Shown here: positions 24,424 through 31,773 of the stretch, one piece after another
Layout of the letters: each line of letters opens with the position of its first letter
Numbering within the stretch: position 1 is the first letter of the stretch
Virus record (IMG/VR): IMGVR_UViG_3300020390_000076
Location: 1 to 38,664 of that record
Reading direction: 5' to 3' (one strand)
DNA: 38,664 bases
DNA from: a virus
Made by a program: the position numbers and the translations under genes
The notes under the pieces: model-generated
The model's database searches: none
Seen by the model: only the letters and a program-made list of their open reading frames with translations
Told to the model about the DNA's origin: nothing

Positions 24424-24684
24424 GGTCACCCTGTTTTTTACCGTGACCACCCACCGTGACCGCTACAACCCTTATAAATACTACTATGGTCATACTGGTC
24501 ATAGTGGTCATAGTGTTTTTACATACATTAGGAAGTAACATTATTAAATAGAATATAGATATCAGATGCGTCCGCTCGCACGCGCGCGCGTATGTGTGCG
24601 TGAAAACACCGTGACCACCGTGACCACCATGACCAATCCAGTAAACACGCGGCTTGCAGAGGTCACCCCCTGCGGTCATGGTCA
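24424..24684. repeat. TGACC/GGTCA array, candidate replication origin
   Basis: Twelve copies of TGACC or GGTCA occur here. Three lie 9 bp apart at 24488..24510 (TGGTCATAG units) and three 9 bp apart at 24612..24634 (ACCGTGACC units). The two triplets form an imperfect 33-bp inverted repeat (24487..24519 and 24603..24635). Between them are an AT-rich stretch (24520..24565) and an alternating purine-pyrimidine tract CGCACGCGCGCGCG. There is no gene in 24382..24695. The array directly follows the replication genes, which supports an iteron origin. Confidence 0.7.
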
Positions 24685-24695
24685 TAGTAAAAACA

Positions 24696-26054
24696 CTATC
24701 TAGCATCCCAAAAGCCCTCCGGCGGGTAATAAAAGGCAGGTCGTTTGCCATTTACGCGCTTTTTCTTTTTCTCAAAACCAAGCCGATGCATAATTTGGCC
24801 AACACGTTTTTGTTCAGGTGGCCGCATAGCATGTGGGTCCATACTCAATGCTTCCCCCATAATGTCAGCGATTGAATAATCAACACGTCTGTTCTTTTGT
24901 AGCCAGTCATAAATAAGCCCCTCCCATACATCGGAGTCGAATCTATCCTCTTGCTGCTCTTCAAATAGGTGTTTGTATTCATCAGTAGGCCACCAAGGTG
25001 TCCCCTCATTTAATAGGTGAACCGCCTCTGCCCATAACTGATCCCTATCTCGCTTTATGGCCTCTTGGCATATCTTTGTACACATCACAGGCCAATAGCG
25101 CCGGTTACCCGTTGAGTCTTTTAAATATCTATCTTGGTTTGTGGTACCAATAAAAACACATTGCCTCGGGAATTCTTGCACCATGCGCCCATAACTGGGG
25201 CGATACCTATCAACCTGCGAACCAAAGAACTGTTTAGCTTTGGTGTTCTCTGCCTTATTAAACGCATCAAGCTCTGCAAGTTCAATTCCCCACATCCCCT
25301 GCATTTGTTGAAACGTATCTTTTTCACCTAAAGCCATCGGGGTATCAGTGAACCAATCACCAAATAGGTTGTGGCACATTGTCGATTTACCCAACCCCTG
25401 CAAGCCCTCCAAAATCAACACCGAGTCAACTTTTACAGGTGGCCGCATTACCCGAACTACAGCAGAAACCAAAAAGAATGTGCCAACCATAGCCGCATAA
25501 TCAGAGTCTTCTACACCTAAGTAATTATGTAACCACATAGCCACTCGCGGCTTACCATCCCACTTTATTGACGTTAAATAGTCCTGTACGGGATGAAAGG
25601 CATGCTCTTCTGAATGAACCAAAATAGCACCAAGTACATCACTGGGTTTAGGTGTAAAACCATAGCTTTCAGATAAGTAAATACGTAAGCGCTCGGTATC
25701 GGCATCAGTCCATTCACCAAGCTTTGCCATTTTAAACGGTGGCAACTTACGCTTAATGATCCGATAGCTAAAATTGCAATAACCTAAAACTCCATCAAAA
25801 GCAGGATCGTGTTCTAAAACCAGCTTCGTATTACTAATATTTGCTTGCGGATTGCCAGCATTGGTTCTTTGGAAAAGCCGTTGCCACGGCTCATCCCCCA
25901 GTGAACGCTCCCGCGCGTCAGCGTTTTTCGGCGGCGGGTTATCACCATCATTAGCGCTTGGCTTATCAACAACAGCAGATAGCTGTTTTTTGACCTCAGC
26001 TAAACCAGCACTTACATGTAAGTCATTCCAATCTGTTAAAGAACGTGAGGCCAT
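24696..26054 (-). CDS. VapE/D5-like replicative helicase
   Basis: A protein of 452 residues from ATG 26054, overlapping the primase stop. The Walker A motif EGLQGLGKST lies at about 216 to 225, the Walker B-like GIELAELDAF at about 256 to 265, and the sensor/arginine-finger part GTTNQDRYLKDSTGNRRYWP at about 303 to 322. These identify the virulence-associated E / D5-type AAA+ helicase family used by many phages and satellites for replication. A small winged-helix-like C-terminus ends the protein. It forms a replication pair with the upstream primase and precedes the repeat array. Confidence 0.92.
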   Translation of the reverse strand: MASRSLTDWNDLHVSAGLAEVKKQLSAVVDKPSANDGDNPPPKNADARERSLGDEPWQRLFQRTNAGNPQANISNTKLVLEHDPAFDGVLGYCNFSYRIIKRKLPPFKMAKLGEWTDADTERLRIYLSESYGFTPKPSDVLGAILVHSEEHAFHPVQDYLTSIKWDGKPRVAMWLHNYLGVEDSDYAAMVGTFFLVSAVVRVMRPPVKVDSVLILEGLQGLGKSTMCHNLFGDWFTDTPMALGEKDTFQQMQGMWGIELAELDAFNKAENTKAKQFFGSQVDRYRPSYGRMVQEFPRQCVFIGTTNQDRYLKDSTGNRRYWPVMCTKICQEAIKRDRDQLWAEAVHLLNEGTPWWPTDEYKHLFEEQQEDRFDSDVWEGLIYDWLQKNRRVDYSIADIMGEALSMDPHAMRPPEQKRVGQIMHRLGFEKKKKRVNGKRPAFYYPPEGFWDAR

Positions 26055-27103
26055 CAAGCAGCCTCCTTATTTAAAATACCAGAAAAATCTGGTGCAGCAA
26101 CAAGGCCATTAACCGCAGCTGCTGCTTCATTCGCTTTTGTTATACCAGGATTGCCCTTTGTATTAACGTCGTTATCTGCACAAAACAAAAAGGTCTTATC
26201 TTTTAGCTTTTCTGCAAATGCCAAAGCCACAGGTAACAAATTACCCGCATCAAGCGCCACCGCACACGGCCAACCAGTCGCCATATGAATGCTCGCGCCC
26301 GTTGCATACCCTTCACAAACAGCCAAAATATTACAGCTATTTGCTTTACCAATAAAATGAAACAGCCCTGATTTACGGCCATGCTTTAAAAATAACTTGG
26401 TACCAGTATTGTTGATTACTTGGATGTTCCAAATCTGCTTATTAATATCAATGAGGGGAATGGCCAGACTGCCACGTTTGATATGTAAAAACGAAAAGTC
26501 CCGACCTTCATCTTCGCTAGGTAAAGTATCAAAGAAGGCTTTTATCTCTTTACCACCTTCAACTAACTCAGTAGTAAAGTTATCGCGAATAATCAAAATA
26601 AACGACTTTTTAAAACCTAAAACCCCATAGGCATTTACTTTTTTATCGCTTAAGTACTTATTTGATTTTATCGGTATAGTGAAGTTTTCAATGATGTATT
26701 TGGAAAAATCACTAATTACCCCATGCCAACGCTGGCGCGCGGCTTCATCCTCTGCTTCTTTCGCTTCGCGCTCTTTTGCTCGTTTAGCGTAATCAGCTTT
26801 GAGTTTGGCTTGTTGCTCAGCCGTCATAGGTTCTCGGCTAAATGTAAAGCCCTTATCTTTAGCCATGCCGATTACAGTACCAATCGTAACACCGCCACCC
26901 GCTTTTACGCTGCGCCACATGCTTTTAACATCGCTTGGCTTATAACGTTCACCGCCAGCGCTCCACGAATCAAAAATATCAAAGCCCGCATCAGCAAACT
27001 CATTTTTAATGCCCATGGCAATTCTAACCCAGGTATCACGATCTAAATTTGGGTCAAGATACTGCAAAGCATCTTGTACATCTTGTAGCGTTGCCTGCTG
27101 CAT
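26054..27103 (-). CDS. Primase: PriCT-2 plus Toprim domains
   Basis: A protein of 349 residues from the ATG at 27103, which has AACAGGAA upstream; an earlier in-frame start would add 18 unlikely residues. The N-terminal region (about 10 to 85) has LDPNLDRDTWVRIAMGIK and FDSWSAGGERYKPSDV, typical of PriCT-2. A charged helical linker follows. The Toprim part shows Glu264 in CEGYATG and the pair Asp310/Asp312 in CADND. It would make RNA primers for phage replication. The ATGA-type overlap with the helicase gene shows coupled translation. Confidence 0.9.
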   Translation of the reverse strand: MQQATLQDVQDALQYLDPNLDRDTWVRIAMGIKNEFADAGFDIFDSWSAGGERYKPSDVKSMWRSVKAGGGVTIGTVIGMAKDKGFTFSREPMTAEQQAKLKADYAKRAKEREAKEAEDEAARQRWHGVISDFSKYIIENFTIPIKSNKYLSDKKVNAYGVLGFKKSFILIIRDNFTTELVEGGKEIKAFFDTLPSEDEGRDFSFLHIKRGSLAIPLIDINKQIWNIQVINNTGTKLFLKHGRKSGLFHFIGKANSCNILAVCEGYATGASIHMATGWPCAVALDAGNLLPVALAFAEKLKDKTFLFCADNDVNTKGNPGITKANEAAAAVNGLVAAPDFSGILNKEAA

Positions 27104-27187
27104 AATTAAAATTCCTGTTAAAAAACGCTTCCCTAAATTAGTATGTTTAGCGACCAAACCAACAAACTAAAATAAGGAAGCAAGTCT

Positions 27188-27397
27188 ATGAAACCTGATA
27201 ACCCGTTTGATAAACACCTAGCTGTAGCTCAATCAAAAATGCCTGAACATCTAAAAAATGTTGCTTGCGACTTAGTTGACCAAATGGACCTAGCCAAAAA
27301 AATTACAGATACCGTTTTCGAAGATGCATCAACACCCGAGTTAACCATTCAAGTTTATGATCGACTAATCAAAGAGCTTGCGCGCGAAACTGATTAA
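27188..27397 (+). CDS. Small protein divergent from the primase gene
   Basis: A protein of 69 residues with AAGGAAG before the ATG. It is rich in charged residues and predicted helical, with no recognised motif. It is the only gene on the plus strand within the leftward early operon, and its end overlaps the next minus-strand gene by 29 nt. It may therefore be expressed when the leftward operon is off, or it may act partly through antisense transcription. Function unknown. Confidence 0.6.
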   Translation: MKPDNPFDKHLAVAQSKMPEHLKNVACDLVDQMDLAKKITDTVFEDASTPELTIQVYDRLIKELARETD

Positions 27398-27572
27398 ATA
27401 GCTCATCACAGCAAATTAATTCGGATGTATATGGGGGTCTCAAAATAACCCCCTTGTAATTTGCGTCACATTCTTTAGCGCCTTGCTCAGCTGATTCTTT
27501 TATGTGAATTAGCAACTGATCTTTATCTGTAATCACATCTAAAACTGTCTTATTTGTTTTCTTTGTTTGCAT
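27369..27572 (-). CDS. Small early protein, unknown
   Basis: A protein of 67 residues with a perfect AAGGAG site and 9-nt spacing before the ATG, which is the main reason to accept it. It has a lysine-rich start and two Cys at ELICCDELF. No family was recognised. It lies between the Cro-like gene and the primase gene in the leftward early operon. Confidence 0.65.
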   Translation of the reverse strand: MQTKKTNKTVLDVITDKDQLLIHIKESAEQGAKECDANYKGVILRPPYTSELICCDELFNQFRAQAL

Positions 27573-27596
27573 CTTATTAGCTCCTTGGGTTCCTGC

Positions 27597-27905
27597 TTAT
27601 TCTATTTCAGGTGGTGAAAGGCTTTGAGGTAAAAGCGCTTCATAATTTTTAGAAAACACAGCTTGCGCAATGCCTAACAACCCCTCACTTGGATAAAGAC
27701 AAATCTCGCTATTCATATCGTCTTTATTGAAATGAGTTACCAGAACAACCAAATTATCCTTACGCAGCAGCTCATCAATATTATTGCGCACTAGATTAGC
27801 CACATGCGGGTCTAATTTTTTAAGTGCAGAGCGTAAACGATCAAAGAGTGGGGTTACTGCCGAAGTATCAACAATAAAACTAAGCCCAATTCCGCCAACA
27901 GCCAT
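27597..27905 (-). CDS. Small early protein, unknown
   Basis: A protein of 102 residues with AGGTGATTT before the ATG. It begins with a small hydrophobic Gly-rich stretch and continues as a mixed helical sequence. I do not recognise the family. It follows the Cro-like gene by about 108 nt and belongs to the leftward early transcript. Proteins in this place are often replication accessory or host take-over factors; that is inference only. Confidence 0.65.
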   Translation of the reverse strand: MAVGGIGLSFIVDTSAVTPLFDRLRSALKKLDPHVANLVRNNIDELLRKDNLVVLVTHFNKDDMNSEICLYPSEGLLGIAQAVFSKNYEALLPQSLSPPEIE

Positions 27906-28013
27906 AAATCACCTGTACAAAAAAACATATATTCGTTTAGCTAAATTCCCAGTTATTGATTGGATAATCTAAAAGCTCAACAACACAGGAACCAAACCAT
28001 GAAAACAATCCAA

Positions 28014-28238
28014 TCAAGCAGCTTGTTTTGTATCCTCTGGCGGATAAATGTCAGGCCTCAACTCATGACGAGAAACACCCGTCACTCTCTCAATCAAAAT
28101 AACTTTGTCTGGGGCAACTTTGCCAGTTCTTAACCAATAAGAAATATTTTGTTGAGAACTACCAATGGCCTGGGAAAGCTTTGTTTGAGCGCCGGCTATT
28201 TTTATAGCTTTTTCAAGAGCAGGATTTTTTGAGTTCAT
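28014..28238 (-). CDS. Cro-like HTH regulator (YdaS type)
   Basis: A protein of 74 residues with a helix-turn-helix at about 18 to 38 (TKLSQAIGSSQQNISYWLRTG) and the ending VTGVSRHELRPDIYP. This is the YdaS/Cro-like pattern. It is transcribed divergently from the CI-like repressor across a shared operator region and is the first gene of the leftward early operon. It probably competes with the repressor for those operators and commits the phage to lytic growth. Related YdaS proteins are toxic to some hosts. Confidence 0.87.
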   Translation of the reverse strand: MNSKNPALEKAIKIAGAQTKLSQAIGSSQQNISYWLRTGKVAPDKVILIERVTGVSRHELRPDIYPPEDTKQAA

Positions 28239-28270
28239 ACTCTACCTCTAAAAGAAAATAGTAGAGCACA

Positions 28271-28338
28271 AGAGTACAAAGGTATTTGTTTTGTTGCAAC
28301 TAATATTTTTGTAGATACACCCTACAAATTATTTTGTA
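28271..28338. promoter_or_regulatory. Repressor operators O1-O3 and early promoter
   Basis: ACAAA-GGTA-TTTGT (28276..28289), AACTAA-TATT-TTTGTA (28298..28313) and TACAAA-TTAT-TTTGTA (28323..28338) share the form TACAAA-N4-TTTGTA. Their centres are 23 and 25 bp apart, like lambda OR. A minus-strand promoter TTGCAA-17-TACTCT (28299..28271) spans O1. A -10 TATAAT for the repressor (28343..28348) has no good -35, which suggests activation by bound repressor. Confidence 0.7.
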
Positions 28339-28372
28339 ACATTATAATTATAAGAATAACGTTAGGTTTATC

Positions 28373-28999
28373 ATGAGTGATTTAGGCAACAGGTTAAAAC
28401 AAGCTCTAGCATCTAGAGGTATAACTCAAAGTAAATTAGCTAAAGAGATTGGGGTTAGCCAACAATCTATTCAGTATTTATCATCAGGTAAAGCTCGCAA
28501 ATCAGGGCATACAGCCTCGATAGCAAGGGCCTTAAATATTTCTGTTGATTGGCTAGAAAAAGGGATTGGTCAAATGGAGGTTGATATTGACAATGCTTTA
28601 CCTACATACAAAGTTTTATCGAGCATCCCATTGATTAGCTGGGTGCAAGCTGGCCAGTGGGCAGATATCCAGCTTGGAGAAATTGAGCAGTTTTATCCAT
28701 GCCCTGAGAATCATAGTCAGTACACTTATGCCTTAGAAGTTAAAGGCGAATCTATGTCACCTGATTACATCAACGGTGAAATAATATTTGTTGATCCTGA
28801 AGTTGAAGCAAGAAACGGTTCATGTGTAGTAGTTAGACAAAACGGCAATTCTGAAGCAACATTTAAACAACTTATCATTGATGGAAGTCAAAAATATTTA
28901 AAAGCACTAAATCCAAACTGGCCTTCACCTATAATAGAAATGTTACCAGATGCAACTATTTGCGGTGTCGTAATTGGTAGTTACAGAAAAAGAAACTAA
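28373..28999 (+). CDS. CI/LexA-type phage repressor
   Basis: A protein of 208 residues. The N-terminal HTH (about 17 to 38, ITQSKLAKEIGVSQQSIQYLS) binds the operators. The C-terminal S24 peptidase part has the Ala93-Gly94 cleavage pair, nucleophile Ser127 in GESMSP and general base Lys165 in ATFKQL. Such repressors keep the prophage silent and cleave themselves when RecA is activated by DNA damage. All key residues are present, so the prophage is probably SOS-inducible. Confidence 0.95.
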   Translation: MSDLGNRLKQALASRGITQSKLAKEIGVSQQSIQYLSSGKARKSGHTASIARALNISVDWLEKGIGQMEVDIDNALPTYKVLSSIPLISWVQAGQWADIQLGEIEQFYPCPENHSQYTYALEVKGESMSPDYINGEIIFVDPEVEARNGSCVVVRQNGNSEATFKQLIIDGSQKYLKALNPNWPSPIIEMLPDATICGVVIGSYRKRN

Positions 29000-29034
29000 G
29001 TTATAACCCATTAAAAACATACATAGGAAATGAT

Positions 29035-29778
29035 ATGGCACTAATAAAATGTAAGGAATGTGGTCACCAAATAAGTAAAAAGGCAGAAAGCTGCCCTAAC
29101 TGTGGTGCTGTACTTAAGAAAAAAAGAGGTAATATTGGCTGTGGTGGTTTAATCGTTGTATTAATCGTATTGTTTTATTTCTACTCTACTATCCAAGACT
29201 CACGTGAAGAGTCAGCCAAGCAGCAAGTTCGTTCTTCCCAACTAGCCCAATACAATCAAAATAAGGCTAAACTACTCGAGCAAATGAAACAGCTAATTGA
29301 TCAAGGTGAATACCTAAAAGCAAAAAGATTAGCTGGCGCATATAACACCGTTACAGACCCCGAATTAGTCAAACTAAAAAATAAAGCTACTGAGCTCGAA
29401 TTGGTAGAAAAAGTTGCGAAAATACCAACCGCTGAAACAAAAAAGAACTTTGAAATTTATGAACAGCTTATAAAGTTAGCGCCGGAAAATAAGACTTATA
29501 AAGACAAGTACACGTTTTATAATGAAAAAATGGAACGGGTTCGCTCTATAGAAAAGCAATTTAGTCAATTTGATGGTTCACATACTTTGCTAGAAAAAAT
29601 GATCAAGAGAAGTTTAAAGAACCCCGATAGTTATGAGCACGTTAAAACAGTTTACTGGGACAAGGGAAATTACATATTAGTAAAAACGACATATAGAGGG
29701 ACTAATAGCTTCAACGCGGTGGTAACAGATTCAGTAGAGCAAGCTTTTACAATCCAAGGTGATGTATACAATAAATAA
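29035..29778 (+). CDS. Zinc-ribbon membrane protein expressed with the repressor
   Basis: A protein of 247 residues. The N-terminus has a zinc ribbon (Cys6, Cys9, Cys20, Cys23). One membrane helix follows at about 33 to 52. The rest is a helical/coiled region with a TPR-like stretch and a beta-rich C-terminus (NPDSYEHVKTVYWDKGNYIL). It begins 35 nt after the repressor gene with no terminator between them and ends at one, so it is probably made in the lysogen. Superinfection exclusion or another lysogenic-conversion role is likely from location; the sequence does not show the mechanism. Confidence 0.75.
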   Translation: MALIKCKECGHQISKKAESCPNCGAVLKKKRGNIGCGGLIVVLIVLFYFYSTIQDSREESAKQQVRSSQLAQYNQNKAKLLEQMKQLIDQGEYLKAKRLAGAYNTVTDPELVKLKNKATELELVEKVAKIPTAETKKNFEIYEQLIKLAPENKTYKDKYTFYNEKMERVRSIEKQFSQFDGSHTLLEKMIKRSLKNPDSYEHVKTVYWDKGNYILVKTTYRGTNSFNAVVTDSVEQAFTIQGDVYNK

Positions 29779-29801
29779 TTAGATAACTTAACAACCCTCT
29801 T

Positions 29802-29828
29802 AAACCGCCTTCAAAAGGCGGTTTTTTT
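29802..29828 (+). terminator. Terminator of the repressor operon
   Basis: AAACCGCCTT pairs with AAGGCGGTTT (loop CAA), followed by seven T. It ends the repressor and zinc-ribbon transcript just before the next operator region. Confidence 0.93.
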
Positions 29829-29857
29829 ATGTCTACAAATAAGTCAAAAAACAAAAT

Positions 29858-29935
29858 AACAAATATTTTTGTTTTTATGTGTTGACTAAAAACAAATGTA
29901 TGCGTAATTTAAATAACAAATAAATTTGTTATTTA
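29858..29935 (+). promoter_or_regulatory. Second repressor-type operator pair with early promoter
   Basis: AACAAA-TATT-TTTGTT (29858..29873) and AACAAA-TAAA-TTTGTT (29915..29930) have the same half-sites and N4 spacing as the cI-cro operators. The second lies within a longer 12-bp inverted repeat (29910..29935). Between them a weak plus-strand promoter TTGACT-17-TAATTT (29882..29910) can be proposed. Repressor bound here would silence the rightward early genes. Confidence 0.65.
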
Positions 29936-29940
29936 CTGCT

Positions 29941-30345
29941 ATGAACCCATTACGCACAGAAACTGGATACCAGCTTGACGATATGCACGTAAGTGCAAAG
30001 CCCCATTCTCGCTTACCTGCACAGCAAGCACGTACGCTGCTGCTCGTAGCAAAAGGCCTAACACAGAAGTCTATTGCTGAATCATTGGGTGTAAAACCCA
30101 CAACAGTTCGACAAGCCTGTAATGAGCTCAGCTTCAAATTTAACACCCATTCAATGCGCCAAACGGTACACCAAGCAATTAAGCAAGGTGTGTTGCGTTA
30201 CACCATGTGCCTAGTGCTTGTGTTGTTAAGTGCAACCAATAGTGACGTTGAGCGCAGTTTTAGAACGATTCGAGTAACCCGAACTGTTCGCACCACCCGT
30301 TTACGCCGACTGCGTGAACTGCAAAACGACTTACTAGCAGCCTAA
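29941..30345 (+). CDS. LuxR-type HTH protein, first rightward early gene
   Basis: A protein of 134 residues from ATG 29941. The HTH lies at about 24 to 84 (LPAQQARTLLLVAKGLTQKS, then IAESLGVKPTTVRQACNELS), like the GerE/LuxR C-terminal domain, without any sensor domain. A short hydrophobic stretch (89 to 98) and an Arg-rich tail (107 to 126) follow. No clear ribosome-binding site precedes the ATG. As the first gene after the operator-controlled promoter it is likely an early regulator. Its target is unknown. Confidence 0.8.
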   Translation: MNPLRTETGYQLDDMHVSAKPHSRLPAQQARTLLLVAKGLTQKSIAESLGVKPTTVRQACNELSFKFNTHSMRQTVHQAIKQGVLRYTMCLVLVLLSATNSDVERSFRTIRVTRTVRTTRLRRLRELQNDLLAA

Positions 30346-30362
30346 GGCCAAGGAGAGTGAAT

Positions 30363-30527
30363 ATGACCAAAGTATTTATATTCCCAACAGCACGCAATAA
30401 CGCAGCAACAGCCCCGTTATTACACAAGCTAAAACAAGCTCAGCGCATTAGCCCTTTTGAATTAGTGGTGCCAGAGCTAAAAGCGGCAAACAACCCGCCG
30501 CCAGAGCCACCGCCACAAGCGGCCTAA
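30363..30527 (+). CDS. Small early protein, Pro-rich tail
   Basis: A protein of 54 residues with AAGGAG upstream. It starts MTKVFIFPTARNNAATAPLL, has a short helix LLHKLKQAQ and ends with a proline-rich NNPPPEPPPQAA. No family was recognised. It directly follows the LuxR-type gene. The 100 nt behind it (30528..30627) hold no gene, only a small GTTGC/GCAAC inverted repeat. Confidence 0.7.
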   Translation: MTKVFIFPTARNNAATAPLLHKLKQAQRISPFELVVPELKAANNPPPEPPPQAA

Positions 30528-30627
30528 AGCAAGGTTTCACAGTTCGCTGGTACGCACTTGCCCAACCAAACCAGCCGAGTGGTTGCCGTAAGCAACTAAA
30601 ACAACACAACAGGAAAAGGAAAAAGCT

Positions 30628-30891
30628 ATGTTAAACGTATTCACTTCACTGGTGATCAACCAGCTCAAACAACGCATTAACTTCATGAACCAACGTATGC
30701 AAGGCGAAGAGCTACGCATTTACGAGTCTGGTACCAAATACTGCTTAATCATTTTATTTGATATCAACAACCAAGTAGTGCTTGGCTCAATTGCTTTAAA
30801 CGCTAGCGCCCGCCGTGATTTGTGCATGACTAAAGCCTTTTTAAGCCTGATTGAAAACACACGCATCCCAAAAGCAGTTTTGGCAGCATGA
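30628..30891 (+). CDS. Small early protein, unknown
   Basis: A protein of 87 residues with ACAGGAAAAGG before the ATG. It has a helical N-terminus and a beta-rich middle (TKYCLIILFDINNQVVLGSI). No family was recognised. It overlaps the next gene by 4 nt (ATGA). It is part of the rightward early operon, probably for host take-over or recombination support. Confidence 0.65.
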   Translation: MLNVFTSLVINQLKQRINFMNQRMQGEELRIYESGTKYCLIILFDINNQVVLGSIALNASARRDLCMTKAFLSLIENTRIPKAVLAA

Positions 30892-30983
30892 AACCCCTTA
30901 AGAAAGCCCTATCAGCAATGCTATTCATCACGTTATTAATCGCATTGCTGATTTTTGAACAGAACCTAGAAAGCTGGGTTTAA
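30888..30983 (+). CDS. 31-residue membrane microprotein
   Basis: A protein of 31 residues that starts with the ATGA overlap of the preceding gene. It has a basic start (MKPLKKALSA) and then one hydrophobic segment, followed by FEQNLESWV. This is a single membrane helix with an acidic outside tail. The overlap makes translation likely. Small membrane proteins in early phage operons often interfere with superinfection or host functions; nothing more can be said. Confidence 0.6.
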   Translation: MKPLKKALSAMLFITLLIALLIFEQNLESWV

Positions 30984-31001
30984 CAACACAGGAACAAACC
31001 A

Positions 31002-31703
31002 ATGCAAGAATTACACGCACTAGTTGACAAGAAAGTCGCTGACTTGATTCAAAGTGGCGAGATTGAGAAGTCAATTGAATTAGGAATCGAGAAATCAATT
31101 AACGAATCAATCCGTCGCCAATTTGAGTCATATGGCAACATCACCAAACAGTTAGATAAACTGCTTGATGAAAAGCTAAAAATTGACCCATCACAATTAG
31201 ATATACCTACTTACAACGACGTAATGCTAAAAGCCATTGAACAAAAAATTGGTGAGTTTTTTGAAAGTAAAGCTGCCGCCAAACTCATGGAAGGCATGAA
31301 CAAGCTATTCGCTCCACTGCCTGAATCAATGGATATTCACGAATTTATAAACAAAATAGTAGCGCACTGGAAAGCAGAAGATCACTACGACATAGATAAC
31401 ACCGATGAATATGCCACAGTTGAACTTAAAGAGAATGACAGCCTACTTGGTGGTTACAATTTGCAAATTTGGAAACAGCTTGAATCTGGTTATTACTCAA
31501 AATCAAAAAACCCCTCTGAAGTAAGTTTGTACATCGGTGAGGGCGGTGATATCAGACTTCGACACACATGGAACCCTACCATTCTTCATGGCGAAGATAG
31601 CCTAATTATTAAAGCTTACGCTTCCTCAATGGTCATTACTGGTTTAGCTGACTTTGATGAAGACCTCTTAGAACTTCGCTTACACCCAGATACTGATTGG
31701 TAA
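31002..31703 (+). CDS. Early protein, unknown
   Basis: A protein of 233 residues with ACAGGAACAAACC before the ATG. The N-terminal 130 residues are helical and charged (IEKSIELGIEKSINESIRRQ). The C-terminal part looks globular and beta-rich, with LGGYNLQIWKQLESGYYS and SLYIGEGGDIRLRHTW. No known family was recognised. It follows the microprotein gene by 18 nt. A two-domain layout of coiled coil plus globular end might suit a DNA- or protein-binding adaptor. Confidence 0.65.
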   Translation: MQELHALVDKKVADLIQSGEIEKSIELGIEKSINESIRRQFESYGNITKQLDKLLDEKLKIDPSQLDIPTYNDVMLKAIEQKIGEFFESKAAAKLMEGMNKLFAPLPESMDIHEFINKIVAHWKAEDHYDIDNTDEYATVELKENDSLLGGYNLQIWKQLESGYYSKSKNPSEVSLYIGEGGDIRLRHTWNPTILHGEDSLIIKAYASSMVITGLADFDEDLLELRLHPDTDW

Positions 31704-31773
31704 GCAGTAGTTTCTGACAGCTCATTTAAAAAGTGGGCTGAATTGAAGTTATTACAACACCAGGATAAATACC

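Noticed and set aside
24383-24751. A 122-residue minus-strand reading frame with GHGGHGGHG across the TGACC array
   Set aside because: It is produced by the repeats themselves, overlaps both helicase and Q genes in another frame and has no ribosome-binding site.
538-27157. Long plus-strand frames such as 1274..1636, 12279..12569 and 22047..22490
   Set aside because: They lie opposite well-supported genes, lack ribosome-binding sites and show no recognisable protein pattern.
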